Position numbers and translations under genes: made by a program
Assembly: GCA_026004795.1 (NCBI GenBank)
Contig: BPJV01000003.1
Span: 558,001-622,000, forward strand
Origin: Pirellulaceae bacterium
GTDB taxonomy: Bacteria > Planctomycetota > Planctomycetia > Pirellulales > Pirellulaceae
DNA length: 64,000 nt
Direction: 5' to 3'
Notes under the pieces: generated by a model
What the model was told of the DNA's origin: nothing
The model's input: the letters and a program-made list of their open reading frames with translations, nothing else
Database searches by the model: none
Shown: in pieces, positions 9,474-21,680 of the stretch
Layout of the letters: each line of letters begins with the position of its first letter
Numbering within the stretch: the first letter of the stretch is position 1

Positions 9474-10612
9474 GGTTTGCGCTCAGTCGCTCCGACGACC
9501 CGAATCCAATGATCCGTAAACTCGATAGGCGCTTCCATTCTCACCGACGGCATGTGGCAGTCGATGCAGCCATCCATCTCGCCCGCCGCACAGGTAACGT
9601 GATGGTCCGCATCAGGATCATGGCATTGGATACATTGCCAACGACCTCGCGAATTCTGATCGGCCAAAGGGCGATGGGGATCGTGGCAAGTAGTGCAGGT
9701 CATGGCAGAGTTCTGGAAACAGGCCGACTGCACGAGCCCCACCGGTTGAAAACGCACGATGTCCGGATTGCCAGGCCAGATCGATTCCGGTGGCTGCTCT
9801 TCGGCGCGGCGATGGCATTGGGCACAACGATGGATGGCGTCCATTTGGTCCTGTACTTTCCACCGCGGGTCGCGGAACTCGCCTTCCGAAGCAACATGCC
9901 TGGCCCTCGGACCATGACATCGCTGGCAGGTCACTCCCCCGCGCACATGTGCTTCTTCGATGACGCCATCGCGAATGGGCAAGTAGGTGGTATGGCAAGA
10001 GAAACAGCGCCGGGCTTTCGGGCCATCGAACAGCACTCCAAGCGGCCCAAAGTAGCCTGCGGAATCCTGCTGCGGCTGGCCGGGAGAAATATCAAAAACC
10101 CCCTCTCCGTGAAACCACGTGTACCTGAACTCGAGCAGATCGATAGCTCCCAAACTGTCGGGCAACGTTGACGTCCAGGTACAGGCGTGCTCGCCCGAGC
10201 CGAAACACCATTTCAATTCGACTTTTCGCTCCCTATCGCCGGCGCGATGGACGGCAAGAACCTTGTCGTCGCGGAATTCGATATCGAGTCCGGCTTGACG
10301 CGGCTTATCCGCTGCGGCCATTTGGCGCAGCAAGTCCAAAGAGAGAGGATCATTCGCCGGCCGAAGTGTACGAGCATGCCCGGTCTGCGCAAACGAATCG
10401 GCTTCACTGTGGCACTCGGCGCACGTCGATTCGTCGACCATCCCCACCGTGGACTGGACGGCGTCGGGCGGCACGCGAGTGGGGATTGGCCGTAAGGCGG
10501 CATAACTGCCCAACGTCAAAAGGGTGACGAGTAGACCGAGCGGAGCCATCAAGGGACGCCCATTCCGCTTTGGCACCTCAACCCTGCGGCTAACTGATGG
10601 AGGATTCTGCAT
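9470..10612 (-). CDS. Multiheme c-type cytochrome (7 CXXCH motifs), cytochrome c554-like
   Basis: CAECH, CFSCH, CQRCH, CAQCH, CTTCH, CIQCH and CIDCH motifs; N-terminal TM/signal anchor. Confidence 0.9.
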   Translation of the reverse strand: MQNPPSVSRRVEVPKRNGRPLMAPLGLLVTLLTLGSYAALRPIPTRVPPDAVQSTVGMVDESTCAECHSEADSFAQTGHARTLRPANDPLSLDLLRQMAAADKPRQAGLDIEFRDDKVLAVHRAGDRERKVELKWCFGSGEHACTWTSTLPDSLGAIDLLEFRYTWFHGEGVFDISPGQPQQDSAGYFGPLGVLFDGPKARRCFSCHTTYLPIRDGVIEEAHVRGGVTCQRCHGPRARHVASEGEFRDPRWKVQDQMDAIHRCAQCHRRAEEQPPESIWPGNPDIVRFQPVGLVQSACFQNSAMTCTTCHDPHRPLADQNSRGRWQCIQCHDPDADHHVTCAAGEMDGCIDCHMPSVRMEAPIEFTDHWIRVVGATERKP

Positions 10613-10866
10613 TCTTAAAAGCTAGCTCCCCCGAGATGCACCGTCAACGAATCGCCAACCGAGGCCGAGGGGCACCCTGGATCCCGGATGCCCCCCACGA
10701 AAAAACCATCCTCACCGTCTCCGACTCAGGTGACATCGACGTCGGTCGAATCGAGGAACCTGAAGGCGGGCCGCCGCTTCGTGCTGGCAGCGACCTATGC
10801 CCCGGTGGTGCTATTGGTTTTGGTCGCCACGTCGGGGAACGGGCCCGGTGGGCTTCGTCAACCTAC

Positions 10867-12843
10867 CTATCGGTTAGACGCTGATTCAGTTTGACTCGTC
10901 CGCGCGGTGTCGGTGGAAGTCCCCTGATCGGCGACGTCATAGGCGGGACTCAACAAGACGCTCCCAAAGGTCCATCCATCGGCAGTGGTGCGCACGATTG
11001 TAGCCCCAGGTTGCAGAAACTTCTTGATGTAATCGAACTCTGGCAGCCCCTCCCCTTTGATGACCTGGTCCTTTTTTCGCAGGTCTTCGTCTTTGAGCAA
11101 CCGATCGAGAATCGTCGCCAACATGCTTTGCGACCGCCGTAATTCCCCTTTACGGAAAAGCTCATACTGCACTCGATAGGCGCGGTCCGAGCGGACGACC
11201 TGCCAGGCACAAGCGTGGTCGTTACCGAAAACTTCTTCCAACGCCGCTCGGGCACGTTGATAATCGCGCTGCTCCACCAATGGGGATACATCGGTCTCCT
11301 CCATCTGCCGAATCGCCTGCTCAATCATCTCCACGTGGGAGGCAAAGAACAAATAGTCGCCGTAAACGGTAATCGCCCAGTTGCTCAGCAGCGGTTCGGG
11401 TTCTTCCGACGCCGCATTCTCGTCGGTGCCGAAATCCTCAAAATCACCGAATTCGGAGAAGTCATCCAAACCTTCGACCGATTGATCTTCCCGATGCACT
11501 ACCTTCCAAATGGAATGCCCCGCGACCTCTAGACGCTCGGCATCTGGCTCGCCTTTCATCGCCTTATCGACGACTTGCTGCATTTTCTGCGAGTCCTTAA
11601 CTCGAATCGCGATCATATTGCGACGCGAATCGACTTGGACCTCCCCTTCTTTGTTATCCGTGACGGCGTAGATGTCGTTGGTAAGATTGGGCAAAACATC
11701 TGCTGCCACATCGACTTGTGGACCAGTTGGATCATGTTTCAACCCCTCAATCACTTCGTCGAAAACGCCTTGTGTGCCGGCAAAGTCATCGACTAGGCCC
11801 TCGAGCCTCCAGAATGCCTCCTCAACATTCCAACTTGTCGCCACCAGGGTGGCGACGCGGCCGGTGACAAAGCTAGGGACTTCGCGCGGGACTTCGTTGG
11901 GGAAATCCAGCGCTGCCGCCGACTTGGGCAAGGGCTGACGCACCAACACAAACCCCCGATGCTCGATATCCAACTTCTCTTGCCCCAGCACCAATTGCCC
12001 AGCGACCCCTAGAATCGCGTCGAACCCTTGGTTCTCGAGAATGGCCAGAATATCGGCGCTATTCTTCGAGCGGTTTCCCGACATGGCCCGGACGAGACGG
12101 GCAAAGCCCAGGGGGCGAACGAAGTACTCGACTTGGGCACGACCGTCGACGCTGGCCAATTGACGAGACTGCTGAAACACTTCGTCGGTCGACAAGGTAG
12201 CAGAGGAGCCTCTCTCACCCAGCGCCATGTCGATCAAATGCTCCTCCATAGCCTGGTCATCGGTGACGATAAGCAACCCCCGCGCAATGGCCACAAACGT
12301 GTCCTGGTGGAGCAACTCACCGGGGCGCGGTGGCAGGCGGTAGTGCGTGATCGTGATCCCACGATGATCCATCGTCTTCTTGGTCGTACTGTCCGACTGG
12401 AGCTGCTTGTCGAAATCCGCCAACATCCGCGCGTTGATCGTCGGATTGTCATCCACATCGGCCAATAACATGGTGATGTAGGGCTTCAATGGCGAATCCT
12501 GCTTGACACTCCACGCCAACGCCAGTTGACCGGTGGAATAGTCCGCCAGGTCCTCGGGCTGGATCTTCAAACGCCAACCGGCTTCCATCAACCGATCACG
12601 GATCTCATTGCGACGCGCCTCAAAGAAGGGCGCCACGGCGTCATCCTCGGCCAATCGTGCTAATTGCGTCTGCTCCCAACGATCAACCAACTCCTCTCCA
12701 TCGCGCACCCATACCACCGCTTGCGTGTCGCTCGGCAACAAGTCGTAAGCCGAAGGTGGTGCCCCCCGCAGCGCGGCCGACAAGAATAGAAGGATGGCAA
12801 GCATTACAGCTGCTTGGAGGCGGTGTTGATAGCGGCGGACCAT
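10867..12843 (-). CDS. Secreted/anchored hypothetical protein (about 658 aa)
   Basis: Signal-like MVRRYQHRLQAAVMLAILLFLSAALRGAPPSAYDLLPSDTQAVVWV; start trimmed from 12912. Confidence 0.75.
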   Translation of the reverse strand: MVRRYQHRLQAAVMLAILLFLSAALRGAPPSAYDLLPSDTQAVVWVRDGEELVDRWEQTQLARLAEDDAVAPFFEARRNEIRDRLMEAGWRLKIQPEDLADYSTGQLALAWSVKQDSPLKPYITMLLADVDDNPTINARMLADFDKQLQSDSTTKKTMDHRGITITHYRLPPRPGELLHQDTFVAIARGLLIVTDDQAMEEHLIDMALGERGSSATLSTDEVFQQSRQLASVDGRAQVEYFVRPLGFARLVRAMSGNRSKNSADILAILENQGFDAILGVAGQLVLGQEKLDIEHRGFVLVRQPLPKSAAALDFPNEVPREVPSFVTGRVATLVATSWNVEEAFWRLEGLVDDFAGTQGVFDEVIEGLKHDPTGPQVDVAADVLPNLTNDIYAVTDNKEGEVQVDSRRNMIAIRVKDSQKMQQVVDKAMKGEPDAERLEVAGHSIWKVVHREDQSVEGLDDFSEFGDFEDFGTDENAASEEPEPLLSNWAITVYGDYLFFASHVEMIEQAIRQMEETDVSPLVEQRDYQRARAALEEVFGNDHACAWQVVRSDRAYRVQYELFRKGELRRSQSMLATILDRLLKDEDLRKKDQVIKGEGLPEFDYIKKFLQPGATIVRTTADGWTFGSVLLSPAYDVADQGTSTDTARTSQTESASNR

Positions 12844-13431
12844 GACGTCAGAAGCTCCCCTGTATTCCCCGTGCGATCGTGGTGCAATGGATCTCTTGCC
12901 TGCGGCAGTCACGCTGACTCCCCTCGCCGGAGTCGTCGCTCGTCGACACGCACGGCGCTGATTGGCCCATGCGAACCGATTCCTGAACTCGCGGTGGACG
13001 GGTCACCGTACCGCAGCTGTCTTGAGATATCGTCTACCAAACTTACCCATCTTCTTCACGTGATTCGCTGCAGCGATTGGCGGACGATGCACGTGTTGTT
13101 ACCTTGATGAGAATTGGCATATCTTACCCCAACCTTTTCTTTTGCGGAAAGGTGGTTTATCCTCCCGGCGGGTTTTGCCCCATTTTCTGTAGCAGTTGCT
13201 TTCGCGGCAACCATTAGGTCGGCCAGCGATCGCATCATCGCCCACCGGGCAACCAGCCCCGGTGCGGCAGGTCGCGACCATGAGTCCAGACCGTCGCTTT
13301 CCGCAATCGTTGACCGGCGAATCGTCAAACTTCAGGACTTTCGGATCGGTCTTGGACCACGGAGCAACATCGGTTTTTCTATTATACGAAGGCTCAGAGC
13401 CCCATCGCCCATCGCTTGGTAACAAAGATGA

Positions 13432-14862
<1,431 letters not shown>

Positions 14863-15014
14863 TCGTTTCACCTTCGGCCCAGTCGCTGCCGTGTTGGCCA
14901 TGCTGGCTCGTCGGACGCTGGCGGCGGCAAAAGGCCCCTCGCCGCGCCTGGTCGTGCTCTCGGTACAATGGTGGCGAATACCCTGGCGCACTGGAAACCA
15001 TTGGGAGCAGCATT

Positions 15015-16484
15015 ATGGGGGCGGCAAAGACTTCTACCCACCGTTGCGCATTGTCCCTGTCGATGGCCATTGCGCTGATGGCCGCGCTCAGCGATGGACT
15101 TTCCACCCCCATCGTTGCCCAAGTCTCCCCGTCCTCGCACTCCTTCACTCAACGGCTCCGCGGTGACGGCCAGGCCGACGATGGCGCGGTCCTTCAAGCG
15201 GCGATCGACGCAGGGGTTTCGCCACTTGTGCTACCTCCAGGGCGCTATCGCCTGACGCGTCCGCTGGTCATCGACCTCGATTCCGCTGGCTATTTCGCTC
15301 TAGATGGTCAAGGCGTAGCCGTGCTGGTCATGGACGGCCCCGGCCCAGCTATTCGCCTTCGTGGAACCCATTTTCGATCTGCCGACCCCAAACAATTCGA
15401 TGAGCGAGTTTGGCAGCGCCAGCGCATGCCGTTGATCGACCGCCTGGCGATCGAAGGAACTCACCCGCAGGCCATCGGCATCCAGGCGAGCGGGACCATG
15501 CAGTTGACCATATCGAGAGTTCACCTGCGCAATTTGTTGCACGGAATCCACTTAGTGGAAAACAATCGTAATCTCACTATCTCCGATTGCCACATCTACG
15601 ATAATCGCGGCGTGGGTATTTTTTACGACGCCGTCAATTTGCATCAATCGAACCTAGTCGGCTGCCACATCAGCTACAACGCCCAAGGCGGTATCGTCTC
15701 CCGAGGCGGCAACGTGCGCAACATCCACATCAACGGATGCGATCTGGAAAGCAACATGTCGCCCGATTCTCCCCCTACAGCGAACATCCTGATCGATTGC
15801 CGCAACAGTCGCTACGGAACGGCGGAAGTGGCCATCACCGGTTGCACGATCCAGCACAATAACCCCTCGCCGGATTCAGCGAACATTCGTATCGTTGGCC
15901 GGAGCTTGGACTCGACTGCCGGTCGAACCGTTCGGGAAGGAAACATCACCATCACGGGCAATGTGCTCAGTGACGTACAAGTGAACCTGCATCTCCAGCA
16001 ATGCCGTGGCGTGGCCATCACCGGCAATACGTTTTGGCAAGGATACCGCCACAACCTCTTGGTAGAAGGTTGCCACAGTGTGGTGATGGCAGCCAACAAC
16101 ATGGACCGCAACCCTCGCTACGACTACGGCAACACGCAGGAGGCGAATAACAGCGTGGTGTTTCGCAACTGCGAAGATTGCAACATCAGTGGCTTGCACC
16201 TGACCCACGCCTGGCGTGACCAGGCGGCCGTCACCATAGAAGACTGTCACCGCATGCTCGTCGCTCAAGCCACCATTCTGGACTGCGATAACATCGGATT
16301 GCTCTTGAGAAACGTAACCGACAGCATGGTGTGCAACTGCCTTATTCGCCACGATCACCCCGAAACGACCTTCACGCCGATCCTCCTCGACGCGTGCGAG
16401 AACGTCGTGCTCAGCGGGAACATGTGGAGGGATTCGCCCTCGCCAGACACCCCTAATCTCTCTACCGGAGCAACTGCTCGTTAG
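15015..16484 (+). CDS. Right-handed parallel beta-helix (pectate lyase superfamily-like) secreted protein
   Basis: Signal peptide, then GDGQADDGAVLQAAIDAG...LPPGRYRLTRPL (pectate lyase 3-like start) and repeated NLTISDCHIYDNRGVGI / ITGNTFW coils. Confidence 0.85.
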   Translation: MGAAKTSTHRCALSLSMAIALMAALSDGLSTPIVAQVSPSSHSFTQRLRGDGQADDGAVLQAAIDAGVSPLVLPPGRYRLTRPLVIDLDSAGYFALDGQGVAVLVMDGPGPAIRLRGTHFRSADPKQFDERVWQRQRMPLIDRLAIEGTHPQAIGIQASGTMQLTISRVHLRNLLHGIHLVENNRNLTISDCHIYDNRGVGIFYDAVNLHQSNLVGCHISYNAQGGIVSRGGNVRNIHINGCDLESNMSPDSPPTANILIDCRNSRYGTAEVAITGCTIQHNNPSPDSANIRIVGRSLDSTAGRTVREGNITITGNVLSDVQVNLHLQQCRGVAITGNTFWQGYRHNLLVEGCHSVVMAANNMDRNPRYDYGNTQEANNSVVFRNCEDCNISGLHLTHAWRDQAAVTIEDCHRMLVAQATILDCDNIGLLLRNVTDSMVCNCLIRHDHPETTFTPILLDACENVVLSGNMWRDSPSPDTPNLSTGATAR

Positions 16485-16588
16485 CGGCCGTTGGTCGTAG
16501 GCAGCCGAGCGCCGATCACCCTGCTGCATATCGCCAAGCAAGCGGACGCTCCGACTGTAGCGCCAAGCCGCGGCAAGCTCCCAAGAGC

Positions 16589-17245
16589 TCAATCGATGGT
16601 CGACGACGGCGCGGGAGGACGAGCGCCGTAGAGGGAGTGGGATTCCAGGTATGCTTCCACGGCTGGATGCACGAGATAGCGAATGGAGCGACCTTCTCGC
16701 AGACGGCGGCGAATGTCGGTACTACTGATTTCGATCTGCGGTACGTCCACCACGGATGCCTCGGCGGACTGACCGGCTTGCTGCAGGAAAGGGGCGAGGT
16801 CGGAAAGGTCCGGCGGCGGATGCCCTCCTCGCCGAGCCACATGAATGCGAGCCAGCTGGCAGATCGCCTCCGGTTCCTTCCACCGATCGAATCCGATCGC
16901 CGCATCGGCTCCCAAGAGGAGATGCAGACACCAGTCGGGGTGCTCGGCCACCAGCTCTCGCAAGGTATCGACCGTGTAGGAGCTCCCCTCGCGACGCAGC
17001 TCGCGTAACTCGAGCTGGAACCGCGGATTACCACTGATCGACAATCGAATCATCTCGACCCGATCCTTCGCGTCGGCGGGAATCCGCTCCTCTTTGAACG
17101 GAGATTGTCGGGCGGGAACAAACAACACGCGATCCAGCCCGAGGACGTCCAGGAAATGCTCGGCCAGCACCAGGTGTCCCCAATGAATGGGATCGAAACT
17201 CCCGCCGAAAAAGCCAACATTTTCTCGCACTGGAGAACGTTTCAT
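16589..17245 (-). CDS. nadD: Nicotinate-nucleotide adenylyltransferase
   Basis: GFFGGSFDPIHWGHLVLAEHFLDVLGLDRVLFVPARQSPFK; LLGADAAIGFDRWKE; ISSTDIRRRLREGRSIRYLV. Confidence 0.95.
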   Translation of the reverse strand: MKRSPVRENVGFFGGSFDPIHWGHLVLAEHFLDVLGLDRVLFVPARQSPFKEERIPADAKDRVEMIRLSISGNPRFQLELRELRREGSSYTVDTLRELVAEHPDWCLHLLLGADAAIGFDRWKEPEAICQLARIHVARRGGHPPPDLSDLAPFLQQAGQSAEASVVDVPQIEISSTDIRRRLREGRSIRYLVHPAVEAYLESHSLYGARPPAPSSTID

Positions 17246-17432
17246 CGGATCTCGCTGCCATGAACCAAACTTGCTAACGGAAAGACTCCTGACCCGCGGC
17301 CACCTGCGGCGCGAAACTGCAGTGGGGGCCGAGGAACTGCTCGACGGCCAGACACAATCTTGCTACCCTGCCCTACTCCCATCTGGTCCAAGTTCGCCTC
17401 GGATGTTTGAGAGGTCGTTTTAGTATTTTTCG

Positions 17433-19715
17433 ATGGCACATCAACCCACATTATTCGATACCGACCTCCCGCCATGGGAGTTGGATGCGCAAAGCGAATG
17501 CCGCGCGGCCAAGGTCGTCTTCGCCGAACCCCCATTCGGCCCGTTCGATTACCGGGTACCCGACCAGCTGGTCGATCAGGTGCAGCCCGGCGTACGCGTG
17601 CTGGTTCCGCTTGGCAAAGGCAATCGTCAGATCGTCGGTTATTGCGTGGCGGTAGCCACGGTAGCTCAATCGCCTGATGCCTTGAAACCGGTCCTCGAAG
17701 TGGTCGATGACGAGCCGCTGATAACCGCTGGGCTGTTGAAACTGTTGCAGTGGATGAGCCGCTACTACTTGGCACCGTTGGGGCAGGTTATCGAGGCGGC
17801 CGTTCCCACGGGAGTGCGCAGCCAAGCAGGAAGTCGCCTGGTAACGGTCGTGTCGATCAACGAAGAAAAATGCGCCGACGCGGCTTTAGTGGCCTCCCTG
17901 CCCCCCAAGCAGCAACATGTCTTGGCGGTGCTGCGCCAGATCCAACGTCCACTCTCCATCGACCAGTTGCGAGAAGCCGCCAACTGCTCGGCCGGTCCCA
18001 TTCAAGCGCTTCGTAAAAACGGCTTCCTGACCACCGCGCAGCAGCGCATCTTCCGCCACGACCACGCACCGCTGCATCCCCCGCGGCCAACGTCCGTTGC
18101 CCTCAGCGCCGACCAACGCATCGCCCTGAATCACATCCTGACCGCCCTGGACACCAAAGAACACCACACGATTCTCCTGCATGGAGTGACCGGCAGCGGC
18201 AAAACGGAAGTCTACATGCAGGCCATCGAAGAGGTCCTTCGTCATGGCCGACAAGCCATCGTCCTGGTGCCGGAAATCAGCTTAACGCCACAAACGCGGC
18301 AGCGATTCGTCGCCCGCTTTGGCAACGTCGCTGTACTTCACAGCCACTTAAGCGACGTGGACCGCCACACCCAATGGCGAAGGATTCAAGCCGGCGAGGC
18401 CTCGGTCGTCATCGGCCCGCGCAGTGCGATCTTCGCCCCCACGCCCCACCTGGGGTTGATCATTCTCGACGAAGAGCACGAGAATTCGTTCAAACAAGAC
18501 ACGGTTCCTCGGTACCATGCCCGCGACGTGGCATTGCACCGGGCGTACTTGGAGGGCATTCCCCTGGTACTCGGCTCGGCCACCCCCAGCCTGGAATCCT
18601 GGAAGCGAGCCCAGGATGGCGCCTACCGCCTGGCCTCTCTTCCTCGGCGAATTCTCAATCGACCGCTCCCGACAGTGGAGATCGTCGACATGCGACTTCC
18701 GCAAGTCCGATTCCGCAAAGGGGTCATCTCGCGACCGCTGTACGAAGCGGTCGCGGAGGCCCTAAATGGTGACGGGCAGGTAATCCTGCTGCTCAATCGC
18801 CGGGGGTTCGCCACCGCCATCCAATGCCCGGCCTGCGGCCACGTCGTCGCCTGTCCCCACTGCGACCTACCCCTAACCCATCATCGTGACGGCGGAAAAG
18901 CCTGCTGTCATTACTGCGACTTTCAAATGCCCACCCCACCGGTTTGCCCTCAATGCCATCATGCGGAAATTCATTTTGGAGGGGTGGGAACCCAGCGGCT
19001 GGAACAAGAGGCACTTTATCGCTTCCCCGGCATCCAGGTCGCGCGTATGGACAGCGATACCATGCGGCGGCCGGGTAGTCACGAACGCGTACTGCAGGGT
19101 TTTCGTGAGGGAACGACGCGCATTCTGCTCGGCACGCAGATGATCGCCAAAGGACTCGACTTCCCCAATGTCCTGTTGGTGGGAGTGGTCAATGCAGACA
19201 CCGGCTTGCATTTTCCCGATTTTCGCGCGGCCGAGAAAACGTTTCAAATGGTGACGCAAGTAGCGGGGAGAACGGGCCGTGGAGACAAACCTGGCCGCGT
19301 CATTGTACAAACCTGCTCACCGGAGCATTCGGCAATCTCGGCTGCCGTCCACCACGACTACTTGAGCTTCGCTCGGCAGGAGCTGGCCCATCGTCAGCGA
19401 TTTCAGTTTCCACCGTTCGGCTCACTGGCCCGGATCATTTTCCGGGGACCAGAGCAGCGCGTCGTCGAACAGTTCGCCGAGGCCACGGCCAGCAAACTGG
19501 AATCGCTCACCGGCCTCCTTGCCATCGAGGTGCGGATCATCGGCCCGGCGATTTGCCCTCTGGCCAAACTGCGCGGCAACTTCCGCTTCCACCTTCTCGT
19601 CCAGTCCGAGCAGCCGGCCTCGATCAATCGATTGCTGCAGCGAGCCATTGCAGAATTGAAACCACCGGCAGACGTGCAGTTCGTGTGGGACATCGACCCG
19701 GTGGATACGCTTTGA
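17433..19715 (+). CDS. priA: Primosomal protein N' (replication restart helicase)
   Basis: LLHGVTGSGKTEVYMQAI, LDEEHENSFKQDTVPRYHARDVA, zinc Cys clusters CPACGHVVACPHCD...CCHYC...CPQC, LGTQMIAKGLDFPNVLLVGVVNAD. Confidence 0.97.
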   Translation: MAHQPTLFDTDLPPWELDAQSECRAAKVVFAEPPFGPFDYRVPDQLVDQVQPGVRVLVPLGKGNRQIVGYCVAVATVAQSPDALKPVLEVVDDEPLITAGLLKLLQWMSRYYLAPLGQVIEAAVPTGVRSQAGSRLVTVVSINEEKCADAALVASLPPKQQHVLAVLRQIQRPLSIDQLREAANCSAGPIQALRKNGFLTTAQQRIFRHDHAPLHPPRPTSVALSADQRIALNHILTALDTKEHHTILLHGVTGSGKTEVYMQAIEEVLRHGRQAIVLVPEISLTPQTRQRFVARFGNVAVLHSHLSDVDRHTQWRRIQAGEASVVIGPRSAIFAPTPHLGLIILDEEHENSFKQDTVPRYHARDVALHRAYLEGIPLVLGSATPSLESWKRAQDGAYRLASLPRRILNRPLPTVEIVDMRLPQVRFRKGVISRPLYEAVAEALNGDGQVILLLNRRGFATAIQCPACGHVVACPHCDLPLTHHRDGGKACCHYCDFQMPTPPVCPQCHHAEIHFGGVGTQRLEQEALYRFPGIQVARMDSDTMRRPGSHERVLQGFREGTTRILLGTQMIAKGLDFPNVLLVGVVNADTGLHFPDFRAAEKTFQMVTQVAGRTGRGDKPGRVIVQTCSPEHSAISAAVHHDYLSFARQELAHRQRFQFPPFGSLARIIFRGPEQRVVEQFAEATASKLESLTGLLAIEVRIIGPAICPLAKLRGNFRFHLLVQSEQPASINRLLQRAIAELKPPADVQFVWDIDPVDTL

Positions 19716-19738
19716 GCTTCGCCCACAACAATCGTGTC

Positions 19739-19766
19739 CGCTGAGGGAAAAACGCTGAGGGAAAAA
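19739..19766. repeat. Tandem 14-bp repeat x2 (CGCTGAGGGAAAAA)
   Basis: Read directly, in priA-pdxH convergent intergenic region. Confidence 0.8.
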
Positions 19767-19804
19767 CACTGCCTCCGGCGGCCGCCCGCCCCAGCCGCAC
19801 GGTT

Positions 19805-20449
19805 TTACGGAGCCAACCGCCGACGCTCCCACCGGTCCCCGTCGAGATAGTAGAGGACGCGGTCATGGAGTCGGCTGGGGCGTCCTTGCCAGAACTCGAC
19901 CCTCTTCGGGCAAAGAACATATCCTCCCCAATACGGCGGGCGAGGTATTTCGCGATCCGCGTATTCCATCTTCAATTGCTCAGCCCGCTGCACGAGCTCC
20001 TCCACCGACTCGATCTCTCGTGATTGCGGGCTGACGATCGCCCCCAATTGGCTTTCTCGCGGACGAGCATGAAAATAGGTGTCACTGATGGTGTCCTCCG
20101 TCTTCTTGATCACCCCCTCGACGCGCACCTGCCGCGCATCGTATGGCCAATAAAAGACGAGGGCGCCGTAGGGATTGACGGAAATCTGCTGCGCCTTGGC
20201 CGATTCGTAGTTGGTGAAGAACGCAAAACCGTCCTCGGACACCTGCTTCAATAACACGACCCTCGCCGACACCCGGCCTTCGCGGTCCGCCGTGGCGAGC
20301 GTCATGGCGTTGGGCTCGAACCAGTCGGCGGGATTCGCCTGCAACGCCTCTCGAAACCACAATAAAAATTGCGAGATTGGTTCGTCAAGCATCTGACGAA
20401 TGTCAAGGGCTGAACCTTGATAGTCCCTGCGCAAATCGTGAAACTCCAT
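19805..20449 (-). CDS. pdxH: Pyridoxamine 5'-phosphate oxidase
   Basis: NAMTLATADREGRVSARVVLLKQVSEDGFAFFTNYESAKAQQI; C-terminal RVEFWQGRPSRLHDRVLY....WERRRLAP. Confidence 0.95.
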   Translation of the reverse strand: MEFHDLRRDYQGSALDIRQMLDEPISQFLLWFREALQANPADWFEPNAMTLATADREGRVSARVVLLKQVSEDGFAFFTNYESAKAQQISVNPYGALVFYWPYDARQVRVEGVIKKTEDTISDTYFHARPRESQLGAIVSPQSREIESVEELVQRAEQLKMEYADREIPRPPYWGGYVLCPKRVEFWQGRPSRLHDRVLYYLDGDRWERRRLAP

Positions 20450-20616
20450 CAAATGGCCCCTCCGCAACTGGCATTTGACTAACGTTGTCGGCTCCGAGAT
20501 TGGCACGCATATTGCACTCAAGGTGTTCCCCTAGGCGGCCGAGTCGCGCCGCATGCCAACCTGGCAGGAATTGGTGTTAACGATACCGCGATATCGCGTA
20601 CCGGACAGGGGGCACG

Positions 20617-21222
20617 ATGAATCCGACGAAGACCCATCGCTTCACCGTGACCGACGGATTTAGTCTTGAGGGGCAACTGCTGGTGGCTACCCCCAAGTGG
20701 GAACACGCCACGTTCGGCCGGACGGTTTGTTACGTGATTCACCACGGCAGTCAGGGAAGCCTCGGAGTGATCCTGAATCGCACGGCCGGCCACCACATGG
20801 CTGCCGCGTTATCCGGCATGCTCGAGGGCACTTCGCGTCAAAACCTGGTCGGTAACCTCTACCTTGGCGGTCCCAATCCGGGGCCGGTGGTTGCCATCCA
20901 TCGGGTCGAAGAACACGCGGAATTCGCGAGCCATGAAGGAATTTGTTTTACTGCCAGCCTCGGCAAACTCCGCCAACTTCTCGGACACCACTCGCCAGCA
21001 TCCGGCCAGTTGAAGGTGGTAGTTGGCCAAGCCCAATGGGGCCCTGGACAACTCGACGCGCAGTTGGCCGGAGGATGCTGGTTGGTCTTGCCCGCGATCC
21101 CCCAATTGGTCTTCGCCGATAGCGAGCGGATGTGGAGCATCGGTGTGCGGGAGGCAGGAAATCGATTTCTCGCCAACCTGGTAGGAAGCCGTATCCTGCC
21201 GCCGCATTGCGAGTACAATTGA
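20617..21222 (+). CDS. YqgE/AlgH family protein (UPF0301)
   Basis: GQLLVATPKWEHATFGRTVCYVIHHGSQGSLGVILNR. Confidence 0.88.
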   Translation: MNPTKTHRFTVTDGFSLEGQLLVATPKWEHATFGRTVCYVIHHGSQGSLGVILNRTAGHHMAAALSGMLEGTSRQNLVGNLYLGGPNPGPVVAIHRVEEHAEFASHEGICFTASLGKLRQLLGHHSPASGQLKVVVGQAQWGPGQLDAQLAGGCWLVLPAIPQLVFADSERMWSIGVREAGNRFLANLVGSRILPPHCEYN

Positions 21223-21305
21223 GGTTCCCGAAAAACGTCGATCGCTAAATTGCTGCCCCCGCTTTATTACACCCAGAAAACCCCAACAACGGAATCGCTC
21301 GCGAA

Positions 21306-21680
21306 ATGCGCGTCGGCACGATCGTAAAACTATTGCCAGATCGAAAAATCGGCTTCATCCGTTCGGAGGGGTTGCGCGAGGACGTTTTTTTTCATCTTTC
21401 TCAGGTCGAAAACCTGCGTGTGCGGACCTTGCGTGAAGGGGATGAGCTTCAATTCGAGATCGACGAGCTTGCTCGATTGGAGAAACGACCTCTACGGGCG
21501 ACGCGCGTCGTGTGGCCCGACCGCCCCCTTACGCGACGGCTGAAGGTGACCGAAGCCCCCCATTTGCATGCCCAACACCACCCTCGCGCTCGGCAACGCC
21601 GTCCCGTTTGGCGTCGCCGCCAAGATCCATCCGTAGGCGAGCAATCCCAAGGCCACCCGCTCGATCCGGACAACGAATGA
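21306..21680 (+). CDS. Cold-shock-like (OB-fold) domain protein
   Basis: GTIVKLLPDRKIGFIRSEGLREDVFFHLSQVENLRVRTLREGDELQFEI. Confidence 0.7.
   Translation: MRVGTIVKLLPDRKIGFIRSEGLREDVFFHLSQVENLRVRTLREGDELQFEIDELARLEKRPLRATRVVWPDRPLTRRLKVTEAPHLHAQHHPRARQRRPVWRRRQDPSVGEQSQGHPLDPDNE

Noticed and set aside
9194-10171. 325-aa plus-strand ORF antisense to the multiheme cytochrome
   Set aside because: Shadow ORF; the cytochrome on the opposite strand has seven CXXCH motifs.
10688-10894. 68-aa plus-strand ORF with one hydrophobic segment
   Set aside because: Possible small membrane protein, but overlaps the end of the convergent gene and has no corroborating evidence.
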